Shown here one piece after another: positions 34,901 through 46,900 of a DNA stretch of 64,000 bases. The notes below the pieces were generated by a model. That model was not told where the DNA came from and ran no database searches. It saw only the letters and a list, made by a program, of their open reading frames with translations. How positions within the stretch are numbered: position 1 is the first letter of the stretch; every line of letters starts with the position of its first letter. The translations under genes and the position numbers were made by a program. Source of the stretch: Streptomyces sp. NBC_00704 (GTDB taxonomy: Bacteria > Actinomycetota > Actinomycetes > Streptomycetales > Streptomycetaceae); assembly GCF_036226605.1 (NCBI RefSeq), contig NZ_CP109000.1, forward strand, positions 5,080,501-5,144,500, read 5' to 3'.

Positions 34901-37900
34901 CATGCAGGCCGACGAGGAGAACCCGGGCGCGGACCTGGCGCTCAGGTACGTGGTCTTCGGCGGTGAGGCGCTCGACCCGGGACGGCTCGCGTCCTGGTAC
35001 GACCGGCACCCCGACGACTCTCCCGCGCTGGTCAACATGTACGGCATCACCGAGACCACGGTGCACGTCACCCACCACGCGCTCGACCGCGTCTCGGCGG
35101 CCGCCACCGCCGTCAGCGTCGTCGGCGCCGCCATCCCCGACCTGCGCGTGTACGTCCTCGACCAGGGCCTGCGGCCCGTCCCGGCGGGCGTCACCGGCGA
35201 GCTGTACGTCGCCGGCGCCGGACTGGCCCGCGGCTACCTCGGCCGCCCCGGCCTCAGCGCACAGCGCTTCGTCGCCGACCCGTACGGCGCGCCCGGGACC
35301 CGCATGTACCGCACCGGGGACCTGGGCCGCCGGGCCGCGGACGGCACGCTGTCCTACTTCGGCCGGGCCGACGACCAGGTGAAGATCCGCGGCTTCCGCA
35401 TCGAGCTGGGCGAGATCGAGTCCGCGGTCCTCGGCGCGCCGGACGTCGCGCAGGCCGCCGTGGTCGTGCGCGAGGACCAGCCGGGCGATCCGCGGCTCAC
35501 CGCGTACCTGGTCGGCGGCGACGCCACGCGGGTCCGGGCGCACGTCGTGGACGTGCTGCCCGCCCACATGGTGCCCGCCTCGTTCGTCACGCTCGACCGG
35601 CTGCCGCTCACCCCGAACGGCAAGCTCGACCGCAAGGCCCTGCCCGCGCCCGCGCAGTCCGGCGCCGCGGAGGGCCGGCGACCGCGCGACCCGCGCGAGG
35701 AACTCCTCGCTGTCCTCTTCGCCGACGTGCTGAACGCGGACCGCGTCGGGATCGACGACAACTTCTTCGAACTGGGCGGGCACTCCCTTCTCGCCACCCG
35801 GCTGATCAGCCGCATCCGCTCCGCGATGGGCGTGGAGGTGCCCGTCCGGGCGCTGTTCGAGACGCCCACCGTCGCCGGGCTCGCCTCCTGGACCGGCCAG
35901 GCGGGCGAGGCCAGGCGCGCCCTGGTGCCCATGGAGCGTCCCGAGCGGGTGCCGCTCTCCTTCGGCCAGCGCGGACTGTGGTTCCTCAACCGGCTCGAAG
36001 GCCCCAGCTCCACGTACAACGTGCCGCTCGTCATGCGCTTCTCGGGGCCGCTCGACGTGCCGGCGCTGCGGACCGCCCTGCACGACGTCGTCGCCCGCCA
36101 CGAGGGGCTGCGCACCCTGTTCCGCGAGGCCGACGGCACGCCGTACCAGCACATCGTGCCCGCCGACGAAGCCGTGGTGGACCTGATCGTCGCCGACGTC
36201 GACGACGAGCGGCACCTCGAGACCGCCCTCGCGGAGGCCGCCCAGTACCACTTCGACCTCGTGAGCGAACTCCCCATCCGCTGCACCCTGTTCCGGCTCG
36301 GCGACGAGGAACACGCCCTGCTGCCCCTCATGCACCACATCGCCAGCGACGGCTGGTCGGAGACCCTGCTCGGCGACGACCTCTCCGTCGCCTACGCGGC
36401 ACGGGCCGAAGGCCGTGCGCCGGGCTGGCCGCCGCTCGCGGTGCAGTACGCGGACTACACCCTGTGGCAGCGCGAACTCCTGGGCCGCGAGGACGACCCC
36501 GACAGCGCGATCTCCCGGCAGCTCGCCTACTGGACCGAGAACCTGCGCGGCCTGCCGGAGCTGGTGAACCTGCCCACCGACCGGCCCCGGCCGCCGGTGG
36601 CCACCTACGGGGGCGCCGAGTCGCCGCTGCGCCTGGACGCCTCCCTGCACGACGCGCTCCTGCGTCTGGCCCGGCAGCGCAACACCACGCTCTTCATGAC
36701 GATCCAGGCCGGCCTGGTCGCCCTCCTGAGCCGGCTCAGCGGCGACACCGACATCGCCGTCGGAACCCCGGTCGCCGGGCGCACCGACGAGGCGCTGGAG
36801 GACCTGTTCGGCTACTTCGTCAACACGCTCGTGCTGCGCACCGACGCCTCGGGCGACCCCACGTTCGCCGAACTGCTGGAGCGCGTGCGCGAGACCGACC
36901 TGGCCGCGTTCGCCCACCAGGACGTGCCGTTCGAGCGCCTCGTCGAGGTGGTCAACCCGGTGCGGTCGCTCGCCCGGCACCCGCTCTACCAGGTCATGCT
37001 GACGTTCGAGAACTTCGACGAGGTCAACCTGACCGTGCCCGGCCTGGAGACCCGCCTGGAGGACGTGGTCGGCGACGCCTCCAAGTTCGACATGGACGTC
37101 CGTCTCCAGGAGAGGTACGGACCGGACGGCGAGCCCGCCGGGATCGTCGGCGAGATCGAATACGCCACCGACCTCTTCGACGAGGCGACGATGGACGCGT
37201 TCGGCGGCCGCCTGATCCGGCTGCTCACCGCGGCCGCCGCCGACCCGGCCGCGCCGATCGCCGCACACGACCTCCTGTCCGACGACGAGCGGGACACCGC
37301 CCTCGTGGACGCCGACGGACGCCTCGTGCCGCCGGGCGTGGTGGCCACCCTCCCCTCGGGGGAGCTGGCCCGCCGCAACCCCGACGGCGCCACCGAACTC
37401 CTCGGGCGCCCCGAGGACGTCCGCCTGGTGCGCGGCTTCCGCGTCAACCCCGCCGAGGTCGCGGCCCGGCTGCGCGAGGTCTTCGCGGACGCCGCCGTCG
37501 TCGCGGGCTCCGCCCGGGTCGTCGCCCACGTCGTCCACGACGGCGACGCGACGGCCGCACGGCACCTCGCCGGGTCCGTGCTGCCCGACTACCTCGTGCC
37601 CGCCGAGTTCGTCGTCGTCACCGAGATCCCCGACGTCCTGCCCGCCGAGGACCTCGCCACCGCCGCCGCCCGGCGCGGCCCCCGCACACCCGCCGAGGAG
37701 ATCATCGCCGGTCTCTTCGCCGAGACGCTGGGCGTCGCCGCCGTCGGCGTCGACGACAACTTCTTCGACCTCGGCGGCCACTCGCTGTCCGCGATCCGGC
37801 TGCTCAGCCGCATCCGGTCGCAGCTCGGAGCGGAACTGTCGGTCCGCTCGCTGTTCGCCGAGCCCACGGTGGCGGGGCTCGCCACCCGGCTCGACGGCGC

Positions 37901-40900
37901 GAGCGCCGGCCGGCCCGCCCTGCGCCGCCGGGAGCGGCCGGCCCACGTGCCGCTCTCCTTCGCCCAGCAGCGCCTGTGGTTCCTGCACCGGCTCGAAGGG
38001 CCGAGCACCACCTACAACGTGCCGATACTGATCAGGCTCACCGGCGAGCTGGACGCGGCGGCCCTCGAAGCGTCGCTGGGCGACGTCGTCGCACGGCACG
38101 AGGCGCTGCGCACGGTGTTCCCCTCCGACGTTGACGGAACCCCCTACCAGCGGGTCCTCGGCGTCGACGAGGCCAGGCCCGTCATGGCCACCGATGTCGC
38201 GGAACCCGCCGAGGCGGCCCGGCACGCCTTCGACCTCGAGACCGAACCCCCGCTGCGCGCCACCCTGTTCCGGGACGGCCCGGACGAGCACCGGCTGCTC
38301 CTGCTGATCCACCACATCGCCGCCGACGGCTGGTCGACCGGCGCGCTCGCCCGCGACCTGTCGACCGCGTACGCCGCCCGGCGGGCCGGCCGGGCGCCGC
38401 GCTGGCCCGGACTGCCGGTCCAGTACGCCGACTACACCCTGTGGCAGTCCGAACTGCTCGGCGCCGAGGACGACCCCGAGAGCCTCGTCAGCGGTCAGCT
38501 GGCGTGGTGGAAGGCCGCCCTCGACGGCATGCCCGAACTGCTCGCCCTGCCGACGGACCGGCTGCGGCCCGCCGAGGCGAGCCACCGCGGCGCCGAGGTC
38601 GCCCTGCGCATCCCCGCCGAGCTGCACGGCCGCCTCCAGGCGGTGGCGCGGGAGACCGGCACGACCCTGTTCATGGTGCTCCAGTCGGCTCTCGCGCTCA
38701 TGCTGTCCAAGCTGGGCGCGGGAACCGACGTCCCGATCGGCACCCCGGTCGCGGGACGGTCGGACGACGGCCTCCAGGACCTCGTCGGGTTCTTCGTCAA
38801 CACGCTCGTGCTGCGCACCGACGTGTCCGGATCGCCCTCCTTCCGCGACCTGCTGGGCCGGGTCCGGGAGGCGGACCTGGCCGCGTTCGCCCACCAGGAC
38901 GTGCCGTTCGAGCGCCTGGTGGACGTGGTGCGGCCCGGGCGCTCGCTGGGCCACCACCCGCTGTTCCAGGTGATGCTCGTCTTCGAGAACGACGACGAGG
39001 ACGACTTCGCCCTGTCCGGCCTGACCGCCGCGTTCGACGAGGACGTCGACATGGGGGCGGCCCGCTTCGACCTGACCCTGCACGTGCGGGAAACGGTCGG
39101 CGCGGACGGCGCGGCCGGGGGCCTCGGCATCGACCTGGAGTACGCCGAGGACCTCTTCGACGCCGCCACGGCGCAGCGGATGGCCGCGCAGTTCGTCCAC
39201 CTGCTGGAGACGGTGAGCGCCGACGCGGACGTCGTCGTGGACCGGATCGCACTGCCGCAGGCCGTGCCCGGCCGCGCCGGCGGGGCGCCCGCCCACCCGC
39301 CCACCCTGCTCGAACTGATCGGCGCGCAGCCGGCGGACGCCGTCGCGATCGTCGACGGCGACGTCGGGACGACGTACGGGCAGCTGCTGGCCGAGCCGCC
39401 CGCCGGCATCCTGGCCGCCGTCGTCAGCGGCGAGCCGTTCGTCCTGCGCACCCGCACCGGCAGGCCCGTCGTCGTCCCGCAGGACGTCGTCGCGGCCCGT
39501 GTCGCGGCCCGCCAGAGCGTCCACGGCCTGGACGGCACGGACCGCGTCCGGTCGGCGGCCGCACCCGGAACGGTGGGCGAGATCGACGAGGTGCTGTGGC
39601 CGCTCACGGCCGGCGCGACCGTCGTACGCGCCGACCGCACGGCCGCACCGCACGGCACGACCCTCGCGCACGGCGCCACCACACTCCACGTCACACCCTC
39701 CGAGCTGGCCGTTCTCCTCGGCGACCCGGCGCTGCCGGAGGCCGGACTGCGGCGGGTGTTCTGCACGGGCGAGGCCCTCGCCGAGCCGTTGCAGCGCGCC
39801 TGGTTCGACGCCGTGGACGTGCCGCTGTGGCACGGCTACTCGCTGACCGAAGCCGCCGGCGCCGTCACGGAGCGCGCGTGCGACCCCGACGACTGGGACA
39901 CCGTGGTGCCGCTCGGCGCCCCGCTGCCCGGCACCGTCCTGTACGTGCTCGACGCCGGTCTGTGCCCGGTTCCGCCGGGCGTCGTGGGCGAGCTGCACGT
40001 CGGCGGGCCGCTGCTCGGCTCCGCGCCGACGGTGGTCGCCGATCCGTTCGGCGGCGAGGGCGCGCGGATGGTCCGCACCGGGGACCTGGCCCGCTGGACC
40101 GCCGACGGCGAGCTGGAGTTCGTCGGGGCGCCGCTGCCCGTACCGGGCTTCACGGCCCACCCGGCGCGGCTGGAGGCGGCCCTCGCCGAGCACGACGGCG
40201 TCGCCCGTGCCGTAGTGGCGGTGCGGGACGGATCCCTCGTCGCGTACCTGACGCCGGCCCACGGCCGCACCGTCACGCCCGGCGCCGTCACGGCCTTCGC
40301 CCGCGCCGCGCTGCCCGATCATCTGGTCCCGGCCGCCATGGTGGTGCTGGACCGCCTGCCGCTGACCGGGGACGGCCGGGTGGACCGCGAGGCACTGCCG
40401 TCGCCGCGTACCGACGGCGCCGACACGGACCGCGGCCCCGGCACGCCGGCGGAGGAGATCCTCCGGGGGCTCTTCGCCGAGATCCTCGGCGTCGAGCGGG
40501 TCGGCGTCGACGACGGCTTCTTCGAACTCGGCGGGCACTCGCTGCGCGCCACCCGGCTGATCAGCCGCATCCGCACCACGTTCGGTGTCGAACTGCCCGT
40601 CCGTGCGGTGTTCGAGTCGCCGACGCCGGCGGGTCTGGCGTCGCGTCTGGTGGGTGCGGACGCGGCGCGGGGGGCGTTGGTGGCGGGTGAGCGTCCGGCT
40701 CGGGTGCCGTTGTCGGCGGCGCAGCGCCGGTTGTGGTTCCTGCACGAGTTGGAGGGGCCGTCGGCGACGTACAACGTGCCGTTGGTGCTGCGGCTCGAGG
40801 GTGAGCTGGATGTGGTGGCGCTGGAGTCGGCGCTGGGTGATGTGGTGGGCCGGCACGAGAGTCTGCGGACGGTGTTCGCGGATGTGGACGGTGTGCCGTA

Positions 40901-43900
40901 TCAGCGGGTGCTGCCGGTGGCGGACGCGGGTGTGGTGCTCGAGGTGGCGGAGGTCGGCGGTGGTGCGGGTCTTGCTGCTGCTGTGGATGCCGCGGCGGGG
41001 TATGCGTTCGATCTGTCGGCGGAGTTGCCGTTGCGGGTGACGTTGTTGCGGGTGGGGGAGCGGTCGTCGGTGCTGGTGGTGCTGATGCATCACATCGTGA
41101 GTGACGGCTGGTCGTTGGGTCCGCTGGCGGATGATCTGTCGGCGGCGTATGCGGCGCGGCTCGATGGCGTGGCGCCGGGGTGGGCGGCGTTGCCGGTGCA
41201 GTACGCGGATTACGCGTTGTGGCAGGCGAAGGCGCTGGGTGAGGAGGGTGATCCGGCGAGCACGGCGGGCCGGCAGATCGACTACTGGCGCACCGCTCTC
41301 GCCGGGGCGCCCGAGCTGATCGAGCTTCCCCTCGACCGGCCGCGCCCCGCGGTCGCCTCGTACCGCGGCGGAGCCGTCGACCTCACCCTCGACGCCGCGT
41401 TGCACGGGCGTCTGCTGGCGGTGGCCCGTGAGTGCGGGGTGACGCCGTTCATGGTGGTGCAGGCCGCGGTGGCGGTGCTGCTGTCGCGGATGGGCGCGGG
41501 GACGGACGTGCCGCTGGGCACGGTCGTGGCGGGCCGCTCCGACCAGGCCCTGGACGGTCTGATCGGGTTCTTCGTGAACACGCTGGTGCTGCGCACCGAC
41601 GTGTCCGGTGATCCGTCGGTGCGCGAGCTGCTGGCCCGGGTGCGTGAGACGGACCTGGCCGCCTACGCGCACCAGGACGTGCCGTTCGAGCGTCTGGTCG
41701 AGGTCGTCAGCCCGCAGCGCTCGCTCGCCCACCACCCGCTGTTCCAGGTGATGGTGGTCTTCGACAACAACACCGAGGCCTCGCTGACCCTGCCCGGTCT
41801 CGAGGTCCTCGCGGGCGACTCCACCACGACGATCTCGCAGTTCGACCTCTCGTTCGCCCTGTTCGAGCGCCATGACGCGGACGGCGGGCCCGCGGGGATC
41901 AGCGGCGAGATCGAGTACGCCTCGGACCTGTTCGACGAGGCGAGCGCCGAGGACCTGGGCAGGCGGTTCGTCCGCGTGCTCGAGACCCTGGTGTCGGCTC
42001 CGGACGAGCCGGTCGGCGCGGTGGACGTCCTGGGTGCGGACGAGCGGCGGCGGGTGCTGGCGGAGTGGAACGACACGGCGGTGGCCGGCGCCGGCGAGGC
42101 GTCCGTGGTGGAGCGGTTCGAGGCGCAGGCGGCGGCGACGCCCGATGCGACGGCGCTCACCTTCGCCGAACTCACCTTGTCCTACGGCGAGTTGAACGCC
42201 CGCGCGAACCGGATGGCGCGCTTCCTCGTGGAACGGGGCGCGGGTCCGGAGACGTACGTGGCCGTGGTGCTTCCGCGGTCGGCGGAGCTGGTGGTCTCGC
42301 TGCTGGCGGTCCTGAAGTCGGGCGCGGCCTACGTCCCGGTGGACCCGGAGTTCCCCGAGGACCGCATCGCCCACGTCCTCGACGACTCCCGTCCGGTGCT
42401 GACGCTGACCGGGGAGGTCCTGGCGGGCTTCGGCGCGGGCGACGCGTACGACGACGGTGACCTGGGCGTTCCCGGCAGTCCCGGCCGGGCCGCCTACGCG
42501 ATCTACACCTCCGGCTCCACCGGCCGGCCCAAGGGCGTCGTGATCCCCCACGGCGCGCTGGCCAACTTCCTCGGCTCCATGCAGGACCGTTTCCGGCTCT
42601 GCGCCGACGACCGGCTGGTCGCGGTCACGACCGTCGGCTTCGACATCGCCGGCCTCGAGCTGTACCTGCCGCTCCTGAACGGCGCGGGCCTGGTCCTCGC
42701 CGACCGGGAGACGGTCAAGGATCCCTCGGCCCTGGGCGCCCTGCTGCACACGTCGGGTGCGACCGTGATGCAGGCGACGCCGAGCCTGTGGCACGCGCTG
42801 ACCGACGCCGGGGTGGACCTGTCCGGCCTGCGGGTGCTGGTGGGCGGCGAGGCGCTGCCGTCGGATCTGGCGGTGACGCTGGCCGCGTCCGCCCGCTCGG
42901 TGACGAACCTCTACGGCCCGACCGAGACCACGATCTGGTCCACGGCCGCGGTCGTGACGGCCTCGGACCGGGTGACGATCGGCCGTCCGATCGCCAACAC
43001 GCGGGTGTACGTGCTGGACGCGGCGCTGCGCCCGGTGGCCCCGGGGGTGCCCGGTGAGCTGTACATCGCCGGTGAAGGCCTGGCCCGCGGCTATCTCGGC
43101 CGTCCGTCGCTGACGGCGGAGCGGTTCCTCGCCGATCCGTTCGGCCCCGCGGGCGGGCGCATGTACCGCACGGGCGACCTCGTGCGGTGGACCGCCGGCG
43201 GCGCCGTGGAGTACATCGGCCGCACCGACTTCCAGGTGAAGCTGCGCGGTTTCCGCATCGAGCCGGGCGAGGTGGAGTCGGCCCTGAACGCCGTGGCGGG
43301 CGTGGCGGGGGCGACGGCGGTGGTGCGCGAGGACCGTCCGGGCGACCGGCGTCTGGTCGCCTACTACGTCGGCGACGCGGACCCGGCGGCCGTGCGGGCG
43401 CAGGTCGCCGCCGGACTGCCGGACTACATGGTCCCGGCCGCCCTGGTGGTCCTGGACGAGATCCCGCTGACGCCCAACGGCAAGGTCGACCGGGCGGCCC
43501 TTCCCGCGCCGCGGTGGTCCACGACCACCGGTGGCGGACGCCGGCCCGCCGACGGCCGCGAGGAACTCCTCTGCCGGATCTTCGCCGACGTCCTCGACCT
43601 GCCCGCAGCCGGTCCCGACGACGACTTCTTCGACCTCGGCGGGCACTCGCTGCTCGCCACCCGCCTCGTGAGCCGGATCCGCTCCGCCTTCGGGCGCGAG
43701 ATCGGTATCCGTGCGGTGTTCGAGTCGCCGACGCCGGCGGGTCTGGCGTCGCGTCTGGTGGGTGCGGACGCGGCGCGGGGGGCGTTGGTGGCGGGTGAGC
43801 GTCCGGCTCGGGTGCCGTTGTCGGCGGCGCAGCGCCGGTTGTGGTTCCTGCACGAGTTGGAGGGGCCGTCGGCGACGTACAACGTGCCGTTGGTGCTGCG

Positions 43901-46900
43901 GCTCGAGGGTGAGCTGGATGTGGCGGCGCTGGAGTCGGCGCTGGGTGATGTGGTGGGCCGGCACGAGAGTCTGCGGACGGTGTTCGCGGATGTGGACGGT
44001 GTGCCGTATCAGCGGGTGCTGCCGGTGGCGGACGCGGGTGTGGTGCTCGAGGTGGCGGAGGTCGGCGGTGCGGGTCTTGCTGCTGCTGTGGATGCCGCGG
44101 CGGGGTATGCGTTCGATCTGTCGGCGGAGTTGCCGTTGCGGGTGACGTTGTTGCGGGTGGGTGAGCGGTCGTCGGTGCTGGTGGTGCTGATGCATCACAT
44201 CGTGAGTGACGGCTGGTCGTTGGGTCCGCTGGCGGATGATCTGTCGGCGGCGTATGCGGCGCGGTTGGGTGGCGTGGCGCCGGGGTGGGCGGCGTTGCCG
44301 GTGCAGTACGCGGATTACGCGTTGTGGCAGGCGAAGGCGCTGGGTGAGGAGGGTGATCCGGCGAGCACGGCGGGCCGGCAGATCGACTACTGGCGCACCG
44401 CACTCGCCGGGGCGCCCGAGCTGATCGAGCTTCCCCTCGACCGGCCGCGCCCGCAGACTCCGTCCTACCGCGGCGGGGTGGCCCGCTTCGAGACGGGCGC
44501 CGCGTTGCACGGGCGTCTGCTGGCGGTGGCCCGTGAGTGCGGGGTGACGCCGTTCATGGTGGTGCAGGCCGCGGTGGCGGTGCTGCTGTCGCGGATGGGC
44601 GCGGGGACGGACGTGCCGCTGGGCACGGTCGTGGCGGGCCGGTCCGACCAGGCCCTGGACGGTCTGATCGGGTTCTTCGTGAACACGCTGGTGCTGCGCA
44701 CCGACGTGTCGGGCGATCCGTCGGTGCGTGAGCTGCTGGCCCGGGTGCGTGAGACGGACCTGGCCGCCTACGCGCACCAGGACGTGCCGTTCGAGCGTCT
44801 GGTCGAGGTCGTCAGCCCGCAGCGCTCGCTCGCCCACCACCCGCTGTTCCAGGTGATGGTGGTCTTCGACAACAACGCCGACGCCGCCTTCGACCTCCCC
44901 GGTCTCGACGCCGCCTTCGAGGGGGCCGACCTCGGCGTGGCCAAGTTCGACCTGACCTTCCACCTGGAGGAGACGCCCGACGGGCTCCACGGAGAGGTCC
45001 AGTACGCCTCGGACCTGTTCGACGAGGCAAGCGCGCACGGTCTGGGCGAGCGGCTCGTCCGGGTCCTGGAGGGGCTGCTCGCGGAGGTGGACGGCCGGGT
45101 CTCGGCGGTCGACGTGCTGTCGGCCGGTGAGCGCGGCCGGGTGCTGGAGGAGTGGGCGGGCCCCGCGCCCCTCGACCGGGTGAGCGACGGCCGGTCGTTC
45201 CCCGAGCTGTTCGCGGCCCGGGTGGCGGCGGACCCCTCCGCGCCCGCCCTGGCCTTCGAGGGCGCCGGGTTGACGTACGGCGAGCTGGCGGCGCGGGTCG
45301 ACGCGTTCGCCGGACGCCTCGCCTCGTGCGGGGTGGGGCCGGAGACCGTGGTGGCCGTGGCGCTGCCGCGCTCCGTGGACCTGGTGGTGTCGCTGCTGGC
45401 GGTGCTGCGGGCCGGCGGCGCGTACGTGCCGGTGGACCCGGACTACCCCGCGGACCGGGTGGCGTACATGCTCGCGGATTCCCGGCCGGCACTGCTGGTC
45501 AGCGACAGCGCGACGCTGCCGGGGCTCGGTGAGCGCCGGATGCCGGTGCTGCTCGTGGACCGGCCCGCCGACGAACGCGAGCCGTCCGCGGTCCCGCGGG
45601 TGGAGCTGCGGGCGGACCACCCGGCCTACGTCATCTACACGTCGGGTTCGACGGGCCGGCCCAAGGGCGTGGTCGTGCCGCACGGCGGCATCGCCTCCCT
45701 GGCCCGTGCCCAGCAGGACGCGTTCGGGGTGGGACCGGGCAGCCGGGTCCTACAGTTCGCGGCGCTCAGCTTCGACGCGGCGGCCTGGGAGATCGTGATG
45801 GGCCTGCTGTCGGGAGCGACCCTGGTGCTCGCCCCGGCGGAGCGGCTGATGCCGGGACCTGATCTGGCCGCGCTCTGCGCCGAGCAGGCCGTGACGCACG
45901 TGACCCTGCCGCCGACGGCGCTGGCGGTGCTCGCGGACGACGCGCTGCCGGCCGGCGCGACGGTCGTCGTGGCGGGCGAGGCGTGCCCGCCGGAGCTGGT
46001 GGCCCGCTGGTCCGCGGGCCGCCGCATGATCAACGCCTACGGTCCGACCGAGACGACCGTGTGCGCCACCATGAGCGCGCCGCTGTCCGGCGGGATCGTG
46101 CCGCCGATCGGCCGCCCCATCACGGGGACCCGGGTGTACGTGCTGGACGCGGCCATGCGTCCGGTGGCTCCCGGCGTGACCGGCGAGCTGTACGTCGCGG
46201 GCGCCGGTCTGGCCCGCGGCTATCTCGGCCGTCCGTCGCTGACGGCGGAGCGGTTCCTCGCCGATCCGTTCGGCCCCGCGGGCGGGCGCATGTACCGCAC
46301 GGGCGACCTCGTGCGGTGGACCGCCGGCGGTGAGCTGGAGTACCAGGGCCGGGCCGACACGCAGGTCAAGCTGCGCGGTTTCCGTATCGAGCCGGGGGAG
46401 GTGGAGTCGGCCCTGAACGCCGTGGCGGGCGTGGCGGGGGCGACGGCGGTGGTGCGCGAGGACCGTCCGGGCGACCGGCGTCTGGTCGCCTACTACGTCG
46501 GCGACGCGGACCCGGCCGCCGTGCGGGCGCAGGTCGCCGCCGGACTGCCGGACTACATGGTCCCGGCCGCCCTGGTGGTCCTGGACGAGATCCCGCTGAC
46601 CCCCAACGGCAAGGTCGACCGGGCGGCCCTTCCCGCGCCGCGGTGGTCCACGACCACCGGTGGCGGACGCCGGCCCGCCGACGGCCGCGAGGAACTCCTC
46701 TGCCGGATCTTCGCCGACGTCCTCGACCTGCCCGACGTCGGCCCCGACGACAGCTTCTTCGACCTCGGGGGCGACAGCATCATGTCGATCCGGGTGGTCA
46801 GCCGCGCCCGCGCGGGCGGGCTGCTGGTCTCGGCCCGCGACGTCTTCAGGGAGCGCACGCCCGCCCTCCTGGCCCGGGCGGCCACGGCGGTGCCGGCCAC

